From Paenibacillus sp. USDA918EY (lineage in GTDB: Bacteria; Bacillota; Bacilli; Paenibacillales; Paenibacillaceae), in contig NZ_WTWY01000013.1 of the NCBI RefSeq assembly GCF_009870825.1, forward strand, positions 112,684 through 176,683: DNA of 64,000 nucleotides, given 5' to 3'. This document shows positions 1-7,586 of the stretch, one piece after another; within the stretch, counting starts at the first letter, position 1; each line of letters opens with the position of its first letter. Below the pieces are notes generated by a model. That model saw nothing but the letters and a program-made list of their open reading frames with translations, searched no databases and had not been told where the DNA came from. The position numbers were made by a program, and so were the translations under genes.

Positions 1-1
1 T

Positions 2-2302
2 ATCGAAAACATGGGCATCGAAATCCTGTTTATGCCGGTATCGTTCCTGAAGTTCATTTTGAACGAAAAAGAATATGCGGACCGCTTCCCGTCATCGGTG
101 AAACATGTCATCACGGCCGGGGAGCAGCTGATCGTGCCGGAAAAATTCCGGGCGTACCTGAAGAAACGAGGCGTGTATTTGCATAACCATTACGGCCCTT
201 CGGAAACGCATGTCGTGACGACGCATACGATCGATCCAAACGGCGTCATTCCGGAGCTGCCTCCGATCGGCAAACCGATTGCCAATACGCAGATTTACAT
301 CGTAAACGAACATCTGCAGCCGCAGCCCGTCGGCGTCGCCGGAGAGCTGTACATTGCCGGGCATAACGTCGGACGGGGTTATTATAACAACGAGGAGATG
401 ACCCGGGATCGCTACGTGCCGAGCCCGTTCGTTCAAGGCGAACGCATGTATAAAACCGGCGATTTGGCGAGATGGACGAAGGAAGGCACCATCGAATTTT
501 TGGGCCGGCTCGACCATCAGGTCAAAATCCGCGGTTTCCGCATCGAGCTGGGCGAAATCGAGAACTGTCTGCTGAACCACCCGGCGGTGTCGGAAACGAT
601 CGTCGTGGCCAAGGAAGACGGCAAAGGCGGCCACTATTTATGCGCGTATTTCACGGCTGCGACCGACATGTCGGTCGGCGAGCTGAGGGAGCATATCGGC
701 AAATCCCTGCCGGATTACATGATTCCCTCCTATTTCACGCAGCTGCCGGAGATGCCGCTGACGCCGAACGGAAAAATCGACCGCAAGGCTTTGCCTGAAC
801 CCGATGCGTCCCAAGGCCGAAGCCGGGATTACGCAGCGCCGAGAACGGAGACGGAGCGGGCCGTGGCCGAGGTATGGCAGGCCGTGCTTCAGGTGGACCG
901 CGTCGGCATCCACGACAATTTCTTCGAGCTCGGCGGCCATTCGCTGAAGGCGACCATCGTTGTCGCAAGGCTGCAGAAGCAGTTCGAAATCGGCATGAAC
1001 GATATGTTCGAGCATCAGACCGTTGCGGAGCTGGCAGGCAAAATCAAACCGAAGACGGGCCATCTGCACAGCAGGCTGGAACAAGTGAAGGAGCTGTACG
1101 CCAGCTTAAAGAATATCGACGTTTCTGCCGATAAATCCATTTATGAAGAGCGTAATCGGGATTACGAGCGGATCGACACGGCAGCGGTGAACGGTTACGG
1201 CGGCATTCTTCTGACGGGAGCCACGGGATATTTGGGGGCCCATTTGCTCTGCGAGGCGATGACCGAAAAAGATTGGGACGTTTACGCGATCGTCCGGGCC
1301 GCATCGGACGGCGAAGCGGAAGCGCGGCTGAGACAAAAATGCGACTATTATTTCGGGCCCGACTGGTTCGATCGGTATCGCGATCGCATCAAGGTTTACG
1401 CGGGCGACATCATGAAAGAACGCCTTGGGCTGGAGGCTGCCGCGTATGCGTCGCTGGCGCAGCGGACGGACGCAATCGTTCATTCGGCCGCCAATGTCAA
1501 ACATTACGGAAGTTACGCCGATTTCGAGCTGCAGAACGTGAAAGCGACGGCCCATTTGCTTGATTTTGCGGCCGAAGGCCGTCCGAAGCATATGCACCAT
1601 ATCTCCACGCTCGGCGTGGCGACAGGCGTCGTGGAAGGGGAACGGCATATCTGCTTTACGGAATATGACCTGGATAAAGGGCAGCGGTTCGAAAATTATT
1701 ACGCCAAGACGAAATATGAGGCGGAGCGTCTCGTAGCGGCTGCCCGGGAGCGGGGGATCGTTACGAACATATACCGGCTCGGCAACATCGTCTTTCATTC
1801 CGAAACGGGAAGATTCCAACAAAATATCGCGGACAACGCGTTCTATACGACGATGAAATCGTTCCTGGAGCTTGGCATCGCGCCGGGAGAGCTTAGCGAC
1901 TTCGACTTTACCTATGTCGACCAGTCGAGCAAGGCGATCCTTCTTCTTGCCGATTGCGGGGCGCTCCGGAACGAAACGTTCCATATCGCCAATCCGCATG
2001 AAGCGAATATCGGCGCCGTTGTGCGGGAGAATCCGTTCGGCAAGCCCGTCGAGCTGCTGCCGTTCGACAAATTTGTCGATTATTTGGGAGAGCGGTACGA
2101 CGACGACCGTTTCAAACGCATCATCGAACAGATCATGCTTCATTACGGCTGGATGGAGGAGAACCTTTCCACGACATTTTTCACCATCTTCACGGCCAAA
2201 ACGACGCAGATATTGTCGAAATTTGGCTTTTCGTGGAGTGCGCTTGATCAACAAATGATCCATGGGATGTTTAAGCATAGCAGAAAAGAAGGATTTATCT
2301 AA
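2..2302 (+). CDS. Nonribosomal peptide synthetase, C-terminal part (A-PCP-thioester reductase), 5' partial
   Basis: The frame is open to the left edge, so the start lies outside the window. Counting from the first Met at base 11, it carries the second half of an adenylation domain (NHYGPSE near residue 59, YKTGD near 147, NGKIDRKALP near 253). A carrier domain follows, with the phosphopantetheine serine in LGGHSLKA near residue 311. Last comes a terminal thioester reductase domain with a Rossmann GATGYLGA motif near 403 and the YxxxK pair (YAKTK) near 564. Reductase-terminated synthetases release the chain as an aldehyde or alcohol using NAD(P)H instead of hydrolysing it. No condensation domain is visible in this part. 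The product is unknown, because the upstream modules are not visible. It ends the peptide synthetase locus; the next gene has its own promoter. Confidence 0.93.
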   Translation: MENMGIEILFMPVSFLKFILNEKEYADRFPSSVKHVITAGEQLIVPEKFRAYLKKRGVYLHNHYGPSETHVVTTHTIDPNGVIPELPPIGKPIANTQIYIVNEHLQPQPVGVAGELYIAGHNVGRGYYNNEEMTRDRYVPSPFVQGERMYKTGDLARWTKEGTIEFLGRLDHQVKIRGFRIELGEIENCLLNHPAVSETIVVAKEDGKGGHYLCAYFTAATDMSVGELREHIGKSLPDYMIPSYFTQLPEMPLTPNGKIDRKALPEPDASQGRSRDYAAPRTETERAVAEVWQAVLQVDRVGIHDNFFELGGHSLKATIVVARLQKQFEIGMNDMFEHQTVAELAGKIKPKTGHLHSRLEQVKELYASLKNIDVSADKSIYEERNRDYERIDTAAVNGYGGILLTGATGYLGAHLLCEAMTEKDWDVYAIVRAASDGEAEARLRQKCDYYFGPDWFDRYRDRIKVYAGDIMKERLGLEAAAYASLAQRTDAIVHSAANVKHYGSYADFELQNVKATAHLLDFAAEGRPKHMHHISTLGVATGVVEGERHICFTEYDLDKGQRFENYYAKTKYEAERLVAAARERGIVTNIYRLGNIVFHSETGRFQQNIADNAFYTTMKSFLELGIAPGELSDFDFTYVDQSSKAILLLADCGALRNETFHIANPHEANIGAVVRENPFGKPVELLPFDKFVDYLGERYDDDRFKRIIEQIMLHYGWMEENLSTTFFTIFTAKTTQILSKFGFSWSALDQQMIHGMFKHSRKEGFI

Positions 2303-2334
2303 TTCGACATAATTCTACATAATTCGGTAAATTC
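2301..2334 (+). repeat. Helically phased 10-base tandem repeat upstream of a promoter
   Basis: Three imperfect 10-base units start with AATTC at 2301, 2311 and 2321, and a fourth AATTC starts at 2330. The array begins at the stop codon of the synthetase gene and ends just before the -35 element at 2338. The spacing of about one helical turn would suit a regulator bound on one DNA face or an A-tract-like bend. This is inference only. Confidence 0.4.
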
Positions 2335-2337
2335 TTC

Positions 2338-2366
2338 TTTACAAATCTATTATTTTTGCTTATGCT
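2338..2366 (+). promoter_or_regulatory. Sigma-A type promoter for the 2426-2770 gene
   Basis: TTTACA at 2338-2343, a 17-base spacer and TATGCT at 2361-2366. The spacing is ideal and the site lies about 60 bases upstream of the ATG at 2426. It separates the small gene from the peptide synthetase upstream. Confidence 0.6.
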
Positions 2367-2425
2367 AAAACCAATATATTCTATTCGGGATGTTCAACGT
2401 CCCGACAAAAATGGGGGAGAAGAGC

Positions 2426-2770
2426 ATGTACACAATTAATTATGATGCTGGACTGAACCGCGTGATCGTCAAGGTAAGCGAAATTAACAAGGACAACGTG
2501 AACCAGTACATCGAAGACTTTTCAAAAGAGCTTGAAAAAGTGAAGCCAGGATTTACCGGTTTGACCGATTTGAGCGAAGGCAAGCTGTTCACGATGGACG
2601 TCGCTGAAAAGCTGAGCCCTCTGGGAGAGCTCTCCGTTCAAAAGGGATTGACTAAATGGGCTTATTATACGGGATCTGCCGTATCCAAGCTTCAAATGAA
2701 GCGGATGTTCGGCGAAGTGGTCGATTCGTTCGAGAAGCTGGAAGACGCGGAAGAATTTTTGAGAAGTTAA
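2426..2770 (+). CDS. Small protein of unknown function (114 aa), possibly SpoIIAA/STAS-like
   Basis: I do not recognise this gene with certainty. The ATG at 2426 is chosen because GGGGGAG at 2413-2419 sits at good distance; an upstream in-frame ATG at 2390 has no such site. The protein is soluble, with no signal peptide or membrane segment. It has alternating beta/alpha character and the phrase KPGFTGLTDLSEGK near residues 37-50. That phrase resembles small SpoIIAA-like or STAS-related proteins found beside regulators. It stands between a peptide synthetase and a methyl-accepting protein and has its own promoter. A perfect hairpin follows it. A regulatory role is a guess. Confidence 0.7.
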   Translation: MYTINYDAGLNRVIVKVSEINKDNVNQYIEDFSKELEKVKPGFTGLTDLSEGKLFTMDVAEKLSPLGELSVQKGLTKWAYYTGSAVSKLQMKRMFGEVVDSFEKLEDAEEFLRS

Positions 2771-2807
2771 TAAATGAGGATTTTGCAAAAAAACTGAAAT
2801 AGATTAC

Positions 2808-2836
2808 GCACCCGATGTCCCGCGGACATCGGGTGC
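2808..2836 (+). terminator. Perfect 13-bp hairpin without a T tract, between two genes
   Basis: GCACCCGATGTCC at 2808-2820 is followed by a 3-base loop and its exact reverse complement at 2824-2836. No run of T follows, so intrinsic termination is doubtful. The structure ends about 15 bases before the Shine-Dalgarno of the next gene. It could be an mRNA processing or stabilising element, or an operator. Confidence 0.5.
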
Positions 2837-2862
2837 AACCGGATAGGTGGGGGAGATGCACC

Positions 2863-4137
2863 ATGAAAGTCGAAAATTCCGACTTGCAAAAGCAGTATAG
2901 AATGATCGGCCTGAAAGGCGCCGGATGTTTTGCGGGGGCCGTCGTCGTCATCAACCTGATTTGCCTGTTATGCGGACTCCCCGTATGGGCGGGGTTGATC
3001 GCGAGCCTGGTGCTCGGGGCGCCGGCCGGCTATTTCATTACGGCATGGCTGCTGCGTTCTGCAGGGGCCGGGCAGCAGGGCCTGTTCGCAAGCGGCAGCG
3101 CAAATTCGGCAGAGCATCACGCAGGAAGTACGGGAGACCATTTACATAAGTTTGGGCTTCAATACAAGGAACTGTCCGATGAGTTCAATACCCGTATCTC
3201 ACGGATGGCCGGCACCATCGATGAAGTCAAAGCAAGCGCAGAGATGGGCTTTTATGTTTCGGACATGATCAAGGAAGCGACGCTTGGCGTATCCGGGGAT
3301 GCAGGCCAACAGACCGAAATGATCCGGACGAGTTCCAATACGGTGGGAGACGTGGTAAACGCCATCCGGCATATCGCCGGGAGCGCCGACGAAGTCGCTG
3401 CGGCGGCGGGCGAATCGTCCGAAAAGTCCGCCGAGGGCCAGGAAGCGATTTTGGCTGCCATAAAACAGATGGACGAAGCGAACACAACGGTTCATACCTT
3501 GGTCGAAATGATGAACCGGCTTGACGAAAGTTCCCGCGAGGTCGTATCATTCGTGGCGATGATCCGGGAGATCGCCGAGCAAACGCATCTGCTATCCTTG
3601 AACGCGGCCATTGAAGCGGCGCGGTTCGGGGACGAGGGCAGAGGGTTTTCCGTCATTGCCAGCGAAATCCGGAATCTTGCGGAGCAATCGTCCAATTCGG
3701 CCAAGCAGGTCACGCAGGTCGTTTCGGTCATCCTGAAAGAAACGACTCAGGCGGTGGCGTCTACCAAATTGGTAGCCGAGCAGGTAGGCGACGGGCTGAA
3801 AGTCGTCAACCAAGCCGGAGAATCCTTCGAATTCATCAAGCTTTCGATCGGCGAGGTCGCCGGGCAAATCCAGGAGGTATCCTCGGCCGTGGAAGAAATC
3901 GCGGCAGGGGCGGAGCAGTTAGTCGTAAGCATGGAAAAAACGGAAGAAATCGCGGTCAAAACGATGTCGGAAATGAACAGCGTAACGCAAGCCGTAGAAG
4001 AGCACCACTCCATCATGGAGCAGATTTCAAACGCGACCGAAACGCTGAGCGCGTATTCGAAAGAGCTGGACCTTTCCATTCAAAAGTACCACGAATTGCT
4101 GGGCGATGCCGAGCAGCCTGCAAAACTCGTAAGCTAG
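2863..4137 (+). CDS. Methyl-accepting chemotaxis-type signalling protein without sensor domain
   Basis: A 424-residue protein. The ATG at 2863 is preferred because GGTGGGGGAG lies just upstream; the longer frame from 2815 would run through the hairpin. Two hydrophobic segments lie close together near residues 17-60, with only a few residues between them. There is thus no extracellular ligand domain and no clear HAMP domain. The rest is a long coiled coil ending in an MCP signalling domain, with the conserved hairpin tip LLSLNAAIEAARFGDEGRGF near residues 244-263. Such proteins normally control CheA. No che gene is nearby. Input may come from the membrane itself or from a partner, possibly the small protein encoded upstream. 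Confidence 0.88.
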   Translation: MKVENSDLQKQYRMIGLKGAGCFAGAVVVINLICLLCGLPVWAGLIASLVLGAPAGYFITAWLLRSAGAGQQGLFASGSANSAEHHAGSTGDHLHKFGLQYKELSDEFNTRISRMAGTIDEVKASAEMGFYVSDMIKEATLGVSGDAGQQTEMIRTSSNTVGDVVNAIRHIAGSADEVAAAAGESSEKSAEGQEAILAAIKQMDEANTTVHTLVEMMNRLDESSREVVSFVAMIREIAEQTHLLSLNAAIEAARFGDEGRGFSVIASEIRNLAEQSSNSAKQVTQVVSVILKETTQAVASTKLVAEQVGDGLKVVNQAGESFEFIKLSIGEVAGQIQEVSSAVEEIAAGAEQLVVSMEKTEEIAVKTMSEMNSVTQAVEEHHSIMEQISNATETLSAYSKELDLSIQKYHELLGDAEQPAKLVS

Positions 4138-4204
4138 GGAACATTCGCTATGACGATCGTATAGCTCGACCGGACTTATTCCGCGTATTATATATGGTAC
4201 GAAT

Positions 4205-4247
4205 ACAGGCGGCCTTTTCGCTTTCAAGCGAAAGGCCGCCTGTCGTT
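4205..4247 (+). terminator. Rho-independent terminator after the methyl-accepting protein gene
   Basis: A stem of about 18 base pairs (4205-4223 with 4226-4243, one bulged T) with a tiny loop, followed by TCGTTTTC. It lies between two convergent genes. The T-rich side suits plus-strand transcripts. Confidence 0.8.
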
Positions 4248-4271
4248 TTCTGCAACCGATTCCTGTGTATC

Positions 4272-5708
4272 CTAGAAATTCGGCCCGCTGATTCCGTCCT
4301 CGACGATCTGCTCCTTTGAGCCCGAAGAATCGCCGTCCGTGTCCGCGCCTTTGGAATTTACGGCTATCAACCGGTTTTGCGGACGGTAGGTGTCCCGGGA
4401 GACGCGCTTCCGGTCAACGATCTCGCCGTTTACTTTTTTGATCTGATAGGTTTCCACGACATACCCCGGCTTGCCTTCTTGGAGCACTTCCTGGGCGCCG
4501 ACCGGAATGTCTTTGTTCTGGACGTATTTTTCCGTCACGGGGAGCGTTTCGATGGTTCGCGATTCCAGATCGTATTCGGTGTTTTGCGGGAACGTGCCGA
4601 AAAATTTGACGGTTAAATTGTTGCCTTCCACGAAAGCGCGGATCAGCAGCGACTTGCCGGTCGTATTTTTGAAACGGAAATTGATGGAGCCTTCGGCGAA
4701 CGTGGCGTCAAGGCCTTTGGGAAGATAGCTGACCGGCAAGGAGTGGTTGCGGCGTTCGACGATCTCGAGTCCGGTCCGCAGCGCCGCGTTATATACGGTA
4801 CTGGACACCTGGCAGATGCCGCCGCCGATCCCCGGCACCAGCTTTCCGTTCAAAATGACCGGGGCTTCGCGGAAACCGTATTTTGCCTCGGCTTTTGCGA
4901 TCACCTGGGCATAATCGAATATTTCCCCCGGTTTCAGGACCATCCCGTCGATCGCCTTGGCGGCGGAACCGACATTGTATACCCGTCCCGCGGCGCTGGA
5001 GCCGAGTCCGGTGCTGAACTCGATGATTTTCCTTTCGATGCCTTCCCCCTTCAGGCTGTCTATGGTCACTTTCGGTTTCAAGCTATATAAAGGAAGCTTT
5101 ATCTTAAGCGGCACGCTCGCGTCATCCGGGTCCGGGAAGCTTTTGGGGATGAGGGATGTCAGCGTTTGGGTAAAGGTATCCCAATCAATCCGGGAAACCG
5201 ATACTTCCGGCGTATACACCACTTTGTCGTTTTTGGTAATGCGGCGCGAGGCGTTGACGGGGCTGCCGAATTGCTTTTCCTCCCATCCGGGATGAAATCG
5301 CTCTTTGAGCACCCCCCGATTCCAGTGCGGGGACAGCGCCCAATCCTGCCCAAACTGCCTGCGCGCCTTGAGCCGGTCCATCCAGCTGCCTTCATAGAGG
5401 GAAGCAACGGCTTTTTTGAAGGCATCGGCCTCGAATGTGACGCCCGCCTCTTTCAGCGTCATGTTGACGTCCCTCGCGTTTTTAGCCGCTATTGTTAGCG
5501 TAAAGGGCTGTCCCTCGAGCTTTTTGATTCGGGTGTCCAGCTCCTTGAGCACCTCGTCCTTTTTCATCCCGCCGACGTCCCAACCGCCGATCCGGACCTG
5601 TTGAGGAATCGTGTTTTGGCCGATATAAATATGGATGCCTCCCGCAGCGACGGAACCGACCAGCATGATCGCGGCGATGACGATCAGCGCCAAATGAATT
5701 TTTTTCAT
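4272..5708 (-). CDS. VanW family wall-associated protein with G5 domain
   Basis: A 478-residue protein with an N-terminal membrane anchor or signal segment (residues 4-24). A region like the peptidoglycan-binding-4 domain follows, then a VanW domain (GEIFDYAQV to GIGGGICQVSSTVYNAALRTGLEI, roughly residues 260-350) and a C-terminal G5 domain (near 400-465, VTEKYVQNKDIPVG). VanW proteins are exported wall proteins of Gram-positives with no settled biochemical role. The ATG at 5708 has AAGGTGGGA six bases upstream. An in-frame GTG at 5717 overlaps that site and is less likely. It is transcribed away from ftsE across a shared upstream region. Confidence 0.88.
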   Translation of the reverse strand: MKKIHLALIVIAAIMLVGSVAAGGIHIYIGQNTIPQQVRIGGWDVGGMKKDEVLKELDTRIKKLEGQPFTLTIAAKNARDVNMTLKEAGVTFEADAFKKAVASLYEGSWMDRLKARRQFGQDWALSPHWNRGVLKERFHPGWEEKQFGSPVNASRRITKNDKVVYTPEVSVSRIDWDTFTQTLTSLIPKSFPDPDDASVPLKIKLPLYSLKPKVTIDSLKGEGIERKIIEFSTGLGSSAAGRVYNVGSAAKAIDGMVLKPGEIFDYAQVIAKAEAKYGFREAPVILNGKLVPGIGGGICQVSSTVYNAALRTGLEIVERRNHSLPVSYLPKGLDATFAEGSINFRFKNTTGKSLLIRAFVEGNNLTVKFFGTFPQNTEYDLESRTIETLPVTEKYVQNKDIPVGAQEVLQEGKPGYVVETYQIKKVNGEIVDRKRVSRDTYRPQNRLIAVNSKGADTDGDSSGSKEQIVEDGISGPNF

Positions 5709-5800
5709 GGCTCCCACCTTTTTCGCTTCTTATTAAACGCAGTTGATGCCGTCTTTCAAATATATGTAAAGAAAATGGAAAAATATCAGGTACTCAAAAG

Positions 5801-5816
5801 GTAACAAATTTGTTAC
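5801..5816. promoter_or_regulatory. 16-bp perfect palindrome in the vanW-ftsE divergent region
   Basis: GTAACAAATTTGTTAC is an exact palindrome lying between the start of the minus-strand VanW gene (5708) and ftsE (5918). Its right arm includes a possible -10 hexamer (TACAAT, 5814-5819). The shape suits a dimeric repressor site controlling one or both genes. The regulator is unknown. Confidence 0.5.
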
Positions 5817-5917
5817 AATAAAAAACATCGTGATGATTCCGAAAGATTTTTAAAGGAATTAGCTGGAATGTGTCGAAATTATAATGGCTAATTATGTAAT
5901 TAGGAAGTGATAATGAA

Positions 5918-6604
5918 GTGATCGAAATGCAGGATGTGTGGAAGACGTACCCGAACGGAACCCATGCGCTTCAAGGGGTGTCCGTCAAGATTGACCGCAA
6001 TGAATTCGTTTATGTCGTCGGCCCGTCCGGCGCAGGAAAATCGACATTCATGAAGCTTATTTACCGCGAAGAGGTCCCTACCAAAGGGCAAATCTCCGTA
6101 AACGGGTTTAATATAGGAAAGCTGAAGCAGCGCAAAATTCCTTACGTCAGACGCAATATCGGCGTTATTTTTCAGGATTTCCGCCTATTGCCGAAGCTTA
6201 CCGCTTACGAAAACGTGGCGTTTGCCATGGAAGTCATCGAAGCCCCGAGAAGACAAATGAAAAAACGCGTCATGGAAGTGCTGGACCTTGTCGGCCTGAA
6301 GGCCAAAGCGAACCGCCAACCGGCCCAGCTCTCCGGCGGGGAGCAGCAGCGCATCGCCATTGCCCGCGCCATCGTCAACAATCCCTCGGTTATCATCGCG
6401 GACGAGCCTACAGGCAACCTCGACCCCGAAACGTCCTGGGGCATCATGCAGCTGCTCGACGAAATCAATTTCCGCGGAACGACCATCGTCATGGCCACCC
6501 ATAACAAGGATATCGTGAACACGATGCGCAAGCGCGTCATCGCGATCGAACATGGCAACATCGTGCGGGACCAGCTGAGAGGAGAATACGGATATGACTT
6601 TTAA
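5918..6604 (+). CDS. ftsE: Cell division ABC transporter ATPase FtsE
   Basis: A 228-residue ABC ATPase with Walker A GPSGAGKST (residues 35-43), the Q-loop in IFQDFRLLP, signature LSGGEQQ (138-144) and Walker B VIIADEPTGNLD (158-169). Size and sequence match FtsE, which works with FtsX at the division or elongation machinery to switch on wall hydrolases. It starts with GTG at 5918, with AGGAAG about ten bases upstream. It overlaps ftsX by 11 bases, indicating coupled translation. A TATAAT at 5880-5885 is a possible -10 element, but no good -35 accompanies it. Confidence 0.96.
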   Translation: MIEMQDVWKTYPNGTHALQGVSVKIDRNEFVYVVGPSGAGKSTFMKLIYREEVPTKGQISVNGFNIGKLKQRKIPYVRRNIGVIFQDFRLLPKLTAYENVAFAMEVIEAPRRQMKKRVMEVLDLVGLKAKANRQPAQLSGGEQQRIAIARAIVNNPSVIIADEPTGNLDPETSWGIMQLLDEINFRGTTIVMATHNKDIVNTMRKRVIAIEHGNIVRDQLRGEYGYDF

Positions 6605-7508
6605 CACCTTCTTGCGGCATTTGCGGGAAGGGGCGAAAAACATATTCCGCAACGGCTGGATGTCCGTCGCATCGATTATATCCATTATCGTATCTCTATT
6701 CATTTTGGGCGTATTTATTCTGCTTGTACTAAATGTAAACGCCCTCGCTGACAAAGCGGACAAGCAGGTCCAGATCCGGGCATACCTGAATTTGAACGTG
6801 GACCAGAAGCTTCGCGAAACGGTGCAGAAAGAAATTGCCGCCATGCCGGAGGTCAGCAAGATCGACTTCATTTCCAAAGAGCAGGGGCTTGAGGAATTCC
6901 GCAACAGCATGGGCGATGAAGGCAAAGAGCTGCTCGAAGGTTTCGACAAGGACAACAATCCGCTTCCGGACGCGTTCAAGATCGAAGTATACGAGCCGAC
7001 GACCGTTCCGTTCGTCGCCAAAAAAATCGAAGCCCTGAACACGAGCCATGCCGACCAGCAGCCGATCATGAAGGTGAAATACGGCAAAGGCACGATTGAA
7101 ACGCTGTTCAAAGTGACGCGCATGGTGCGCAACATCGGCTTTGTTTTCGTAGCCGGGCTTGCCGTCATGTCGATGTTCCTCATTTCCAACACGATCCGGG
7201 TCACCATCCTTGCGCGGCGCAGGGAGATCGGGATCATGAAGCTGGTAGGCGCGACGAACACGTTTATCCGCTGGCCGTTTTTCGTTGAAGGGACGCTGAT
7301 CGGCTTGATCGGTTCGATCATTACCGTTGCGGTCCTGTTTGTAGGATACGACCGCCTGGCCGCATCCATCGGTTCCGATTTCACGCTGCAGATGTCGCTG
7401 CTTCCCGTAAGCGCGCTCTGGCAATGGGGAGGCCTGTTGGTCGTCCTCGGCGTCCTGATCGGCATGTGGGGCACAACCCTTTCCATGCGCAAATTTTTGA
7501 AGGTTTAG
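6594..7508 (+). CDS. ftsX: Cell division ABC transporter permease FtsX
   Basis: A 304-residue membrane protein with the FtsX layout: one N-terminal transmembrane helix (about residues 22-46), an extracellular domain of roughly 110 residues, then three helices at about 170-192, 222-245 and 272-295. The loop LARRREIGIMKLVGAT after the second helix is the typical MacB/FtsX coupling segment. FtsX carries the FtsE signal across the membrane to a peptidoglycan hydrolase or its activator. The next gene encodes a coiled-coil M23 peptidase, the expected kind of partner. The ATG lies inside the end of ftsE. Confidence 0.96.
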   Translation: MTFNTFLRHLREGAKNIFRNGWMSVASIISIIVSLFILGVFILLVLNVNALADKADKQVQIRAYLNLNVDQKLRETVQKEIAAMPEVSKIDFISKEQGLEEFRNSMGDEGKELLEGFDKDNNPLPDAFKIEVYEPTTVPFVAKKIEALNTSHADQQPIMKVKYGKGTIETLFKVTRMVRNIGFVFVAGLAVMSMFLISNTIRVTILARRREIGIMKLVGATNTFIRWPFFVEGTLIGLIGSIITVAVLFVGYDRLAASIGSDFTLQMSLLPVSALWQWGGLLVVLGVLIGMWGTTLSMRKFLKV

Positions 7509-7586
7509 ACGACTCACGCGGGAAAACAGCCCGAGCCTAGGGCGACTCCATACGGAAGATTATTTGAAAAGGATGGGGAGCGCAAG

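Noticed and set aside
2303..2309. Spo0A-box-like TTCGACA here, and TGTCGAA/TTCGACA at 5871-5877 and 29281-29287
   Set aside because: A seven-base match is expected many times by chance in 64 kb, and none is placed convincingly against a -35 element.
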